From Streptomyces sp. I6 (GTDB lineage Bacteria; Actinomycetota; Actinomycetes; Streptomycetales; Streptomycetaceae): DNA of 64,000 bases. A program made the translations under genes and the position numbers. The notes under the pieces are model-generated. The model ran no database searches. It had not been told where the DNA came from and worked only from the letters and a program-made list of their open reading frames with translations. The stretch lies in NCBI GenBank assembly GCA_003725745.1, contig RHDP01000001.1, positions 3,239,001 to 3,303,000 on the forward strand. Reading direction: 5' to 3'. The number at the start of each line of letters is the position of its first letter. Positions within the stretch are counted from its first letter, which is position 1. Below, one piece after another: positions 55,942 to 64,000 of the stretch.

Positions 55942-56259
55942 CGGCATCGGCGGCGTCGGCTGACGGCGTCGGCATCGGCATCGGCGGCGTCGGCGTCGAC
56001 GTCGACGTCGACTCACGGTGAGGATCGGCCGGAGCTGGTCGCGGGACGGCTGCGGCCGGCTCCGGGGAGCCGGAGCCGGGGTCACGGGAGGGCCACCGAC
56101 CGCTCCGGTCCGTTCGCGAGCAGCGCCGAGGCCCGCCCTTCCCGCGCGCTCCGGACGGGCGGCCACGCGACGTGAAGTGCCACTGTGACCGCTGCCACGG
56201 CCGCAACGGCTAGGCTCGCGCCCGAGACAAGCACGCCGTCATCGGGAGAAAGCCACATC
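55942..56259. other. Intergenic region with GGCGTC/GGCATC hexanucleotide repeats
   Basis: About 318 bp. The first 80 bp are simple repeats of GGCGTCGGC and GTCGAC. The rest carries the promoter region of the next gene; no coding evidence. Confidence 0.5.
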
Positions 56260-57231
56260 ATGGCCAAGAAGCGCCCCCAGACGAAGGCCGCCGCCAAGCC
56301 ACAGGTCACCGACGGTGAGATCCCCGTGGTCGGTGCCCGCGAGCCCTGCCCCTGCGGTTCGGGCCGTCGCTACAAGGCCTGCCACGGGCGGGCCGCCGCA
56401 CACGCCGTGACCGAGCTGGTCCAGCGCCCCTTCGAGGGGCTCCCCGGCGAGGGCGACTGGGTCGCCCTCCGCGAGCTGGTGCCCGCCGCCACCGTCGCCC
56501 TGACCCTCAGGGACGGGCTGCCCGAGGACGTCCCGTCGCTCACGCTCGCGACCGTCCTCCCCATGGCGTGGCCGGCGCTGCGCCGCGAGGACGGCTCGGT
56601 CATGCTCGCCCTGCAGAACGACACGCCTTCCGGCGACCTCAGCCGCGACCTCGCCGACACCCTTCAGCGGGCGCTGACCACGAAGCCCGGCAACGCGGTG
56701 GCCCCGCGGCGCGCCCCCGACGACGGTCCGCGGCTGCAGGACCTGATCGACGCGAACGCCCCGTTCGAGCCGGTCGTGCACAGCGGTTTCGAGTTCTGGA
56801 TCCCGGAGTCGGTGGAGACCACGAGCGCCGAGGTGACCGCCTCGCTGGAGCGTGCCAACGCGGCCGCGATCCCGACGGCGAAACTGTCCGGCGTCGACGC
56901 CGCCTACTGGTGCGAGACCCCGGAGAAGAACCACCTGCGGTGGGTCATGCCGCACTCCGAGGAGCGGCTGCTGGACGCACTCGCCCGGCTGCACGCCGCG
57001 GGTGCGTCGAGCCTGGGTGAAAACACCCGTCTCGTCGGGTCGTTCCGTGCGCACGGGCTGGTGGTGCCCGTCTGGGACCTGCCCGGCGGCATGGGTGCGG
57101 AGGAGTGCGAGAAGCCGGCCGCGGAGTTCGCCGAGCGGCTCGCCAAGGCGCTCGCGACTGACTCCCCGCTGACGGGCGAGGAGCGCAGGGCCCGCAGCGG
57201 CCTCACCAACCGCCAGGTCACGCTGAGCTGA
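56260..57231 (+). CDS. SEC-C motif protein (DUF5926)
   Basis: 323 aa. A basic N-terminus ([16 protein letters not shown]) leads to a SEC-C zinc motif ([17 protein letters not shown]), with Cys-x-Cys and Cys-His ligands. The remaining protein is a conserved actinobacterial domain of unknown role ([52 protein letters not shown]). GGGAGAAAG precedes ATG 56260. SEC-C motifs often mediate binding to SecB-like or ribosome-associated partners. Confidence 0.88.
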   Translation: MAKKRPQTKAAAKPQVTDGEIPVVGAREPCPCGSGRRYKACHGRAAAHAVTELVQRPFEGLPGEGDWVALRELVPAATVALTLRDGLPEDVPSLTLATVLPMAWPALRREDGSVMLALQNDTPSGDLSRDLADTLQRALTTKPGNAVAPRRAPDDGPRLQDLIDANAPFEPVVHSGFEFWIPESVETTSAEVTASLERANAAAIPTAKLSGVDAAYWCETPEKNHLRWVMPHSEERLLDALARLHAAGASSLGENTRLVGSFRAHGLVVPVWDLPGGMGAEECEKPAAEFAERLAKALATDSPLTGEERRARSGLTNRQVTLS

Positions 57232-58456
57232 CCAGCCCACCGCGGAACACGGGGCGTTGTTCCCGTGCCCGGTCGGCCGGGGCAGGAGGCCGCGGGCGGC
57301 CACTCGTGCCCGGCGGCAGCAACAGGCGGCGGGCCGCGGCTTCGGGCGGCGCCCGAAGCCGCGTGGCGCCGCCCACCCCGCCTTGGGTGATCCGCGTCAC
57401 AACAGTACCTACGGTGCGGTAATTCGCTGTCCGAATACCCCAGATCGAATTTGCGAACAGCAGATCTCTTGTTACCGTTCTGGAAGCCCGGTCGCTGGTG
57501 CATCCCCGTCGCCAGCGACCGGGCGTCTCCATTTCCCAGGAGATGGCCCGCACTCCCTCCCGCGCCAACTACCGTCAGCAGCGGATGAGTTGCTGTCCTC
57601 GCGGGGCAGCGGTGGCGCCAGGCGGACTTCCCCGGAACGTTCGAACTACGTGTTCGCGGAGTTCAACCGGTTTCGCCTTCGTCCTTCTCACGCGGTGTTT
57701 CCCCGACCGCGGGTCCGCGCCTCCCGTCCGTTCGCGCAATGCGCCCCGACGGGGCTTCCACCCGGCACCGGAATGCCCCGGCGCGGGCACCGGCCCGCCG
57801 CCGCCGCGTTGCGGTCGTACGTTCGCTCCCAGGCGTCCGGACCACCGGTGAGGACGCGGGTCTGCGCGTCGACGCCGTGCGGCGGGGTCTCCGGGGGCCA
57901 CGGCGTTCGCTTGTGCGTCGCACGCCGACGGCGCCGCGGCCGGTCCCGGCCGCCCGCCGCGGGCCCGTCGGGGCGTGCTTTCCGGCCACACTTTCCGACC
58001 GCCCCGCCCTCTTGCCATCCGCCGTCGCGTCGGGACAACTCCCGCACCGCGGAGGCGACGAGCGACTGCGGCACGGACGACGGTGAGGGGCACAAGAAGA
58101 CAAGGAGGAACAACCGGGAACAAGCCGACAAGCTCAGCAAAGGGGCGTCAGGGGCGACCGGGGTAACCCGATCACCACGGACCGCCGCGGTTCACCGCGC
58201 TGCGCCGTGGATCGGATCACCACGGACCGCCACGGATCACCGCGCTTCGGGAAACCGGGGGGACGGAGGCATCCGATGCCCGTACGGAACCGTCCGCACG
58301 CGTAAGCACGCCCACGTACGCGTAGCACGCCCAAGCACCAGTCAGCACGCTTCCGTACCCGATCCCGTGCGGCCCCTCCCCCACACACCCGGATCCCACC
58401 CGTACGAGTGAGCCGCCGAGTCCGTACCCCGGCCCCACCGTCCGGAAGGCCGGCCG
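57232..58456. other. 1.2-kb region without an identifiable gene
   Basis: No frame here has a known domain. The left part (57385-57530) looks like a promoter and leader: it is less GC rich (GTAATTCGCTGTCCGAATAC; TTGCGAACAGCAGATCTCTT) and contains a strong hairpin. Further right, 58168-58250 holds two worn direct copies of ATCACCACGGACCGCC.CGG. It may be the leader of a gene that was lost. Confidence 0.5.
57486..57524 (+). promoter_or_regulatory. 13-bp hairpin in a promoter/leader-like region
   Basis: GCCCGGTCGCTGG (57486-57498) pairs perfectly with CCAGCGACCGGGC (57512-57524), loop 13 nt. It lies 40-50 bp downstream of AT-richer promoter-like DNA and 18 bp before CAGGAGATGG. It could be an attenuator or terminator; no gene follows clearly. 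Confidence 0.45.
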
Positions 58457-59167
58457 TCAGTACGCGAGGCGGGATCCCTCCCCGGTCTCCGGAGGGGTCA
58501 CGCCCGAGGGTGCGCTGACGCTCGCCTCGACGAGGGCGTCGACGACCGCCTCCACGTCCGGCAGCCAGGGAGCCGCCGAGCCGGGTAGCGGGGCACGCTC
58601 CCAGCGGACCTGGCCCGTGCCCGTCTCCGAGGGCGGCAGCACCAGATAGCCGCCCGAGCCGTGGAAGCGAAGCGAACTGGGCACCCGGTCCTTGGCGTGG
58701 AGCAGTTCACCCAGCCGCTCCATCGAGTAGGGGGCGACGAGCAGGGACCACCGGGTCGGCGTCGCGAGGACGGGGCCGAGCCGGATCTCCATGTGGTCGA
58801 GCGCGGAGAGCGCCCGGGCCCCGGCGACCGCCGGCAGGCTCACCGCGCACGGCGCACGGCCTCCCGTGGCGAGCACGACGGGGGCGGCGGGCCGCTGCGT
58901 CCACCACCAGCGCACCATCCGCTCGTCGGTGGTCGCCGCAAGGAGCCCGGGGTCGAAGGGGTGCGCGCCGGGGACGACGCACTCGGGGTCGGGGCAGGCA
59001 CAGCCGCGCCCGCGCTCGGTCCGCCGGCCGGCGGCGTTGAGTCCCACACCGGGCAGCACGGGCCAGTTCCACTCGGTGGCGCAGGTCAGCGCCGCGTCGA
59101 GTTGAGGAGCAGGCCTCCCCTTGCGCCAGAACCGGAGCCTGCGTCGCCTTCCGAGGATCTCGCGCAT
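58457..59167 (-). CDS. Prim-pol-like (bifunctional DNA primase/polymerase N-terminal) protein, probably degenerate
   Basis: 236 aa. The order CATEWNWPVLPGVGLNAAGRR, a Cys pair (GCACPDPECVVPGAHPFDP), then RMVRWWWTQRPAAPVVLATGG follows prim-pol family proteins. The usual catalytic GIDLD motif is replaced by CAVSLPAVAGARALSAL, so polymerase activity is doubtful. The C-terminal part (SSLRFHGSGGYLVLPPSETGTGQVRWER) keeps the family fold. It is conserved in streptomycetes to my knowledge and not in a mobile context. Confidence 0.78.
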   Translation of the reverse strand: MREILGRRRRLRFWRKGRPAPQLDAALTCATEWNWPVLPGVGLNAAGRRTERGRGCACPDPECVVPGAHPFDPGLLAATTDERMVRWWWTQRPAAPVVLATGGRAPCAVSLPAVAGARALSALDHMEIRLGPVLATPTRWSLLVAPYSMERLGELLHAKDRVPSSLRFHGSGGYLVLPPSETGTGQVRWERAPLPGSAAPWLPDVEAVVDALVEASVSAPSGVTPPETGEGSRLAY

Positions 59168-59618
59168 GAGCGCTCGTTCCTTTCCGTTGAACGCCGAGGT
59201 CCATCACACCATGTGTGCATCACTTCACTGCGCGTACAAAGCGGCGTCTCACCGCCTAGCCGTAGGCACGGGCGGTCCCATGGGCTCTGTCCATTAAACG
59301 CATGGCGAGGGGTGGCGCGCGCCTGGCGCTTGCTCTCCCGCTGTGCTCGTACCGCCACTCGGTACGGGGTGGCGGCCCACGGCGGTTAGGACGCCGCGAC
59401 TCCCCCGCCCGGTTCCGGGGCGGTCCCAACTGCCCCTGGCCATCACCGTTTACGTACCCATCACGCCCGGGATGACTCCCCCTCGGGCTTCGCCTCGGCC
59501 TTCACCCTGGGTGGGGTCCCCATGTCGAACGCGCTTAGTCGACCGCAAATCGCGCCCATGGGGGGCGTTTTTCAGCCAAGTTAGCAACACCGTGGACACC
59601 AGCGATACCACCAGGCCA
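59168..59618. other. Divergent intergenic region
   Basis: About 450 bp between divergent genes, holding both promoters. A run CCATGGGGGGCGTTTTTCAG (59558-59577) stands out. No gene is supported. Confidence 0.4.
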
Positions 59619-61124
59619 GTGCTGGACATCCCCCTTTGTGTGCGTGTAGATGTGGATGCAGTGATAGCGGCGCAGATTGACATGGGGGTTTGCGATGCTA
59701 TTGAGCAGAACGCACCAGCCGGAGGGCTGGCTGCCATGAGCGCCCCTCACCTGCCGAAAGTGGCTGGAATCGACTCCGCTGTTCCGGCCCCCGCGCACAC
59801 TGCCGCCCCATTCGCCCACGCGCCCGGCGCCATGATCCAGGACCGGCTGGCCGGCTGGGTGTCCGACCTCACCACGCTCCACGAACTCACCGAACGCCTC
59901 GCCCGGACCGGCTCCCTGGACGAGGCGCTCGACGAACTCCTGCACGCGGGCGCCGCCCTGGTCGGTGCCCGCCGCGGCATGGCCGTCCTCGAACCCGCGG
60001 ACGGCCGCGGCCCCGCCAGCACCGTCGGACTCGGCCTCGCCCGCGCCGACCTGGGCCACATCGAGACCGTCCCCCGCAGCGCCACCGGGTACGGGCGGAT
60101 CCTCGACAGCGGTACGCCCGGCGTCCCCGGCCCCGTCGCCCAGGCCGACCTCCTCCACGACGCGACGCTCGACCCGCGGCACCGCGAGGTCGCCGCGCGC
60201 CTCGGCTACGCCGCCAGCTACGCCCTGCCGCTCGCCACCGAGGAGGCGGGAAGGCTGGGCGTCGCCGTCTGGTTCTACGACGAGCCCGCCGAGCCCGTGG
60301 ACCGCCAGCGCCATCTCGTCGGCCTCTACGGCCGGTACGCCACCGAGCACCTGGCCCGGATGCTGGAACTGGAACGGACCCGCCACCAGATGGCCGCCAT
60401 CGCCGACGAACTGCTGCCGGGCAGGCTGCCCCGGGTCCCGGGGGTGCGGCTCGCGGCCCGGCACCTCACCGGACCGCGCGGCGGCGGCGAGTGGTACGAC
60501 GCGCTGCCGCTCCCCGAGGGCGCCCTGGGACTCGCCGTGGGCTCGGTCTCCGGTTCGGGACCGAGCGCGCTGGCCGCCATGGGCAGGCTCCGGGCCAGCC
60601 TGCGGGCGTACGCGGTGATGGAGGGGGAGGACCCCGTCGCCGTACTGTCGGACCTGGAGCTGCTGCTGAGGCTCACCGAACCGGCCCGCTCGGCGACCGC
60701 GCTCTTCGCCTACTGCGAACCGGCCCCGGCGGCGCACGGCGACGGGACCGGAAGCAGGATCGTGCTGGCCGGCGCCGGGCACACCCCGCCCCTGGTCGTC
60801 GGGCAGCACCGCACCGAGTTCGTCGAGACGTCGCTGTCGGCACCACTGGGGATGCTCGCGTGCTGGGAAGCGCCCAGTGTGGAGTTCTCCCCCGCACCCG
60901 GAGAAACGGTGCTGCTCTACACCGACGGACTGCTCCGGCGCACCGGCGACCCGATGGACCGTGCCTTCACCCGGCTGCACACCGCCGCCGCGAGCGTGCC
61001 CAGGGCGGTGCGCGACGACCCGGGCGCGGTCGCCGACCACGTGCTGCGCACGGTGCTCCCCGGCGCGTTCGACGCCGGGCGGGACGGCGAGGACGTGGTG
61101 ATACTGGCGGCCCGCTTCGAGTGA
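59619..61124 (+). CDS. GAF-PP2C (SpoIIE-like) protein serine/threonine phosphatase
   Basis: About 501 aa. A GAF domain covers residues roughly 90-260 (TTLHELTERLARTGSLDEALDELLHAGAALVGARRG ... ATEHLARMLELERTRHQM). A SpoIIE-type PP2C domain follows (LAARHLTGPRGGGEWYDALPL; LAVGSVSGSGPSALAAMGRL; VLAGAGHTPPLVV; VLLYTDGLLRR; GEDVVILAARF). The first metal Asp, normally VGGDWYD, is replaced by GGGEWYD, and VGDV.G is VGSVSG, so catalysis may be weak. It would act in anti-anti-sigma switching. GTG 59619 and ATG 59736 (GGAGGG 9 nt upstream) are alternative starts; I favour the longer because IDMGVCDAIEQNAP looks conserved. Confidence 0.85.
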   Translation: MLDIPLCVRVDVDAVIAAQIDMGVCDAIEQNAPAGGLAAMSAPHLPKVAGIDSAVPAPAHTAAPFAHAPGAMIQDRLAGWVSDLTTLHELTERLARTGSLDEALDELLHAGAALVGARRGMAVLEPADGRGPASTVGLGLARADLGHIETVPRSATGYGRILDSGTPGVPGPVAQADLLHDATLDPRHREVAARLGYAASYALPLATEEAGRLGVAVWFYDEPAEPVDRQRHLVGLYGRYATEHLARMLELERTRHQMAAIADELLPGRLPRVPGVRLAARHLTGPRGGGEWYDALPLPEGALGLAVGSVSGSGPSALAAMGRLRASLRAYAVMEGEDPVAVLSDLELLLRLTEPARSATALFAYCEPAPAAHGDGTGSRIVLAGAGHTPPLVVGQHRTEFVETSLSAPLGMLACWEAPSVEFSPAPGETVLLYTDGLLRRTGDPMDRAFTRLHTAAASVPRAVRDDPGAVADHVLRTVLPGAFDAGRDGEDVVILAARFE

Positions 61125-61267
61125 CGGGAGCGACGGGAGCGACGGGCGGCCGGACCGGGTGACGCTCCGGCGGGACGGGCCCGGGGCCGCAAGGCTTCCG
61201 GCGCCTCTGCGGTACGACCGTACGATGGGTGAGGGTTTCAGCATCGTACCGACCAGGAGGCAGACCC

Positions 61268-62757
61268 GTGGCAGAGGAGCTCACCCCGGAGACCCCGGCG
61301 AACGAGTCCGATCGCACCGCCGAGGCGGAAGGGGCCGAGGAGCCGGTCGAGCAGCGCAAGAACGGCCTCTACCCGGAGGTCTCCGACGAGCTCGCCGCGA
61401 ACATGAAGTCCGGCTGGGCCGACACCGAGCTGCACGGCCTCGAGCCGATCGCACAGGCGGCGCACACCGAGCGCCGCCGCGCCGCGCTCTCCGCCCGTTT
61501 CCCCGGCGAGCGGCTCGTGATCCCGGCGGGCAACCTGCGGACCCGCTCCAACGACGCCGAGTACGCCTTCCGCGCCTCCACCGAGTACGCCTACCTCACC
61601 GGCGACCAGAGCCACGACGGCGTCCTGGTGCTGGAGCCCACCGCCGGCGGCCACACGGCGACCGTCCACCTGCTGCCCCGCTCCAACCGGGAGAACGGCG
61701 AGTTCTGGCTCGACGGCCAGGGGAACTGTGGGTCGGCCGGCGCCACTCGCTCGCCGAAGCCACCCGCCTGCTGGGCATCCCGGCCGAGGACGTGCGCGAG
61801 CTGCCGGGCAAGCTGCGCCAGGCGACCGGCCCGGTCCGTGTCGTCCGCGGCCACGACGCGGGCGTCGAGTCCGCCCTGACCGACAAGGTCACCGCGGAGC
61901 GCGACGAGGAACTGCGCGTCGTCCTGTCCGAGGCACGCCTGGTCAAGGACGAGTTCGAGATCGCCGAGTTGCAGAAGGCCTGCGACTCCACGGCCCGCGG
62001 CTTCGAGGACGTCGTGAGGGTGCTGGACCGCGCCGAGGCCACCAGCGAGCGCTATGTCGAGGGCACGTTCTTCCTGCGCGCCCGCGTCGAGGGGAACGAC
62101 GTCGGCTACGGCTCCATCTGCGCCGCCGGGCCGCACGCCACCACCCTGCACTGGGTCCGCAACGACGGCCCGGTCCGCCCCGGCGAACTGCTCCTCCTGG
62201 ACGCCGGTGTGGAGACCACCGAGCTCTACACGGCCGACGTGACCCGCACCCTGCCCGTCAACGGCCGCTTCAGCGGACTGCAGCGCAGGATCTACGACGC
62301 GGTGTACGAGGCCCAGGAGGCCGGAATCGCCGCCGTGCGGCCCGGCGCGCTCTTCAGCGACTTCCACGACGGGGCCCAGCGGGTCCTCGCCACCCGGCTC
62401 GTGGATTGGGGTCTGCTCGGCGACCTCGACGTGGAGAAGGTGCTCGAGCTCGGTCTCCAGCGGCGCTGGACCCTGCACGGCACCGGTCACATGCTCGGCA
62501 TGGACGTCCACGACTGCGCGGCCGCGCGCCGCGAGACCTACGCGGCGGGCACGCTGGAGCCCGGCATGTGCCTGACCGTCGAGCCGGGGCTCTACTTCCA
62601 GGCCGACGACCTCACGGTGCCCGAGGAGTACCGCGGCATCGGAGTGCGGATCGAGGACGACATCCTCGTCACCGAGGACGGCAACCGGAACCTCTCGGCG
62701 GCGCTGCCGCGCCGGGCCGACGAGGTCGAGGCGTGGATGGCCCGGCTCAGGGGCTGA
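61268..62757 (+). CDS. Xaa-Pro aminopeptidase (aminopeptidase P, PepP-like); frameshifted
   Basis: 496 aa once one base is restored in the G run 61720-61723. The N-terminal domain (SDELAANMKSGWADTELHGL; ASTEYAYLTGDQSHDGVLVL) is typical of aminopeptidase P. The pita-bread catalytic domain has the five metal ligands: two Asp in LLLDAGVETTELYTADVTRTLP, His in LHGTGHMLGMDVHD, Glu in LTVEPGLYF and Glu in GVRIEDDILVTE. It removes N-terminal residues before Pro. GTG 61268 has GGAGG 7 nt upstream. It is cytoplasmic. Confidence 0.92.
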
Positions 62758-62789
62758 CGCCCGCCGCCGGTGCGGTCCCGCCGCGGACC

Positions 62790-62849
62790 GCGCCGTCCCG
62801 GACCGCGCCGTCCCGGACCGCGCCGTCCCGGACCGCGCCGTCCCGGGCC
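62790..62849. repeat. Four tandem 15-bp repeats
   Basis: GCGCCGTCCCGGACC occurs four times (last copy GGGCC) between the convergent PepP and HATPase genes. It contains CCGTCCCGG palindromic parts. Confidence 0.9.
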
Positions 62850-62900
62850 GCGCGGCCCGGGGCGGCGCCCCGGCCGGGCCGGGAGGACGGCACCCTTCGC

Positions 62901-63344
62901 TCAGACCGCTCCGAGCAGGGCGCCGTCCCGCCATTTCAGTACCTTGTCGAAGCTCACCACCGCGCCCCGGCCGGGCCGGTTCCGCAAGGACACGTGGTCC
63001 GCGAGCTGCTCGATGAGGCAGAGCCCGCGGCCGCTCTCGGCGGCCGGGCCCGCGCCGGAGAGGTGCGCGCAGTCCGGGAAGCCGGGTCCGCCGTCCGCCA
63101 CCTCGATACGGCACTTCTCCCCGTCCAGGTAGGCCGTCACGCGGTACCCGTCCGCGGGGGAGCCGGCCGCACCGGGTACGCCGTGCTCGACGGCGTTCGC
63201 ACAGGCCTCGCTCAGCGCGACGGAGAGGTCGAAGGAGATGTCGGGGTCGACGCCCGCGGTCTCCATGGCACCGAGCAGAAGACGTCGAGCGAGCGGCACG
63301 CTCGCAGCTTCGCGCCGCAAATGGAGAGACCACCAGATGCTCAT
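62901..63344 (-). CDS. Anti-sigma-factor-type ATP-binding protein (HATPase_c)
   Basis: 147 aa. Motifs: N box (VALSEACANAVEHGVP), G1 (IEVADGGPGFPD) and G2 (AESGRGLCLIEQLADHV). It begins MSIWWSLHLRREAASVPLAR, like many Streptomyces RsbW-type proteins. AGGAGG lies 8 nt before ATG 63344. Together with the nearby PP2C phosphatase it could form part of a partner-switching system, although the genes are separated by pepP. Confidence 0.9.
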   Translation of the reverse strand: MSIWWSLHLRREAASVPLARRLLLGAMETAGVDPDISFDLSVALSEACANAVEHGVPGAAGSPADGYRVTAYLDGEKCRIEVADGGPGFPDCAHLSGAGPAAESGRGLCLIEQLADHVSLRNRPGRGAVVSFDKVLKWRDGALLGAV

Positions 63345-63558
63345 GCTCCAGCCTCCTGGCTGCGGCTCGACATACCGATACCTATTGCCGCGCCCTCCCT
63401 TTCGTAAGCACCGAGTTGACGTTTTTGCCCTCATTCGGCGGATGCGCCGATGGGCCATGCCGGTGTAGGCGCACGCCAGGTGGGCGAGCGGGCCCCAAAC
63501 GTGACCTTCCGGACCCGCCGCGGGGGCCCGCACGGCCCGATGGGATGATGTCCCGGCC

Positions 63559-64000
63559 ATGTCTGCCCAACCGCCGGCCGCCCCCGGCGACGCGCCCGCC
63601 GCGACCGGACCGCGGCTGCTGAGGGCCGCGGTGTTCGCCGCGGTCTGCGTCGTGCTGTCCGCACTGGGCCACGTCCTGGCCGCCTGCGCTCCGGTCCCCT
63701 GGTGGACGCTGCTCGCCGGTTTCCTGACGGTGACCGCGGTGGTGGCGCCGCTGGCCGGCCGCTCGCCTTCGCTGCCCGCCGTCGTGGCCGCCCTGGCCGG
63801 CGGGCAGCTCGCCCTGCACTCCCTCTTCGGGCTCGGCCAGCGCCCCGCACGGGTGGCGCCGGGCGCCGACGACGCCGTCGTCCGGCTGGCGGCGAAGCTG
63901 ACCTGCGGGGCCGCCGGTGACGCGCTGGGCCCGGCCGAGGCGCACCGGATCGTCGCCGGCGCCGGCATCGACCCGGCGACCGTGGCGCAGGCCGTCCGTG
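63559..64000 (+). CDS. Integral membrane protein, 3' end outside window
   Basis: The frame opens at ATG 63559 (MSAQPPAAPGDAPAATGPRL) and is still open at base 64000 (147 codons). Three or more membrane helices are visible: LRAAVFAAVCVVLSALGHVL, WWTLLAGFLTVTAVVAPLAG, LPAVVAALAGGQLALHSLFG. The last part is hydrophilic (ARVAPGADDAVVRLAAKLTC). No family is assigned. Confidence 0.75.
   Translation, partial: MSAQPPAAPGDAPAATGPRLLRAAVFAAVCVVLSALGHVLAACAPVPWWTLLAGFLTVTAVVAPLAGRSPSLPAVVAALAGGQLALHSLFGLGQRPARVAPGADDAVVRLAAKLTCGAAGDALGPAEAHRIVAGAGIDPATVAQAVR

Noticed and set aside
57257-58411. A 384-codon frame in the gene-free region
   Set aside because: Composition is Arg/Pro/Ala-rich without a domain, as expected from GC bias, and there is no matching start signal.
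59695-59739. 14-codon leader frame (MLLSRTHQPEGWLP) overlapping ATG 59736 by ATGA
   Set aside because: It has a fair ribosome-binding site, but the phosphatase frame seems to extend upstream through this region with conserved-looking residues, so the overlap is probably chance.

Overview
The window is high-GC actinobacterial DNA, almost certainly a Streptomyces chromosome. The evidence is very high G+C in third codon positions, GTG/TTG starts, a pair of SigB/SigF-type sigma factors, a Streptomyces subtilisin inhibitor, and many PAS, PP2C and HATPase regulators. From memory, the order of the housekeeping genes runs like the S. coelicolor core chromosome in the SCO4035 to SCO3970 direction; I could not check this.

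Layout. 1-15.2 kb: two stress/sporulation-type sigma factors, a Pro-rich secreted protein, a MarR regulator with its efflux pump, a GT39 and GT2/GtrA glycosyltransferase pair with a histidine kinase and response regulator, an amidohydrolase and a DUF2797 protein. 15.3-18 kb: an integrase remnant beside tRNA-Arg, then tRNA-Ser(GCT) and an SSI-type protease inhibitor. 18-28.5 kb: a very large PAS/coiled-coil/receiver-like sensor, an acyl-CoA synthetase under a palindromic operator, an ECF sigma factor, and an operon resembling the mycobacterial igr side-chain degradation genes (ChsH2-, ChsH1- and Ltp2-like) whose first gene, an acyl-CoA dehydrogenase, has decayed. 28.7-32.3 kb: a small secreted protein, a prim-pol protein, a double-DUF427 protein and a SUKH-like gene.

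32.4-50.2 kb is accessory. An 11.1-kb island is bounded by a 52-bp repeat of the 3' half of tRNA-Ser(TGA). It carries two identical tandem IS5-type elements, an acetyltransferase-like protein, an XRE-regulator/methyltransferase pair and a compact operon (43-aa peptide, JmjC/cupin oxygenase, aldo/keto reductase, APH-like kinase) that I consider the best candidate for an undescribed peptide-modifying system. It has no integrase. To its right are an ETX/MTX2-type pore-forming toxin, a tRNA-Pro 3'-half fragment and three more IS5-type insertions of two kinds inside a broken IS701-type transposase.

50.4-64 kb returns to core genes: SHOCT protein, zinc alcohol dehydrogenase, HtrA-like protease, GDPD, two anti-sigma-type HATPases, a SEC-C protein, a prim-pol-like protein, a GAF/PP2C phosphatase, an aminopeptidase P and the start of a membrane protein.

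Quality caveat. At least nine long genes are each split by what looks like one missing base in a short G/C run; restoring one base per site gives an integer codon count in each. Similar shifts occur in smaller genes. I treat these as probable sequencing or assembly deletions and annotate the genes across the breaks.
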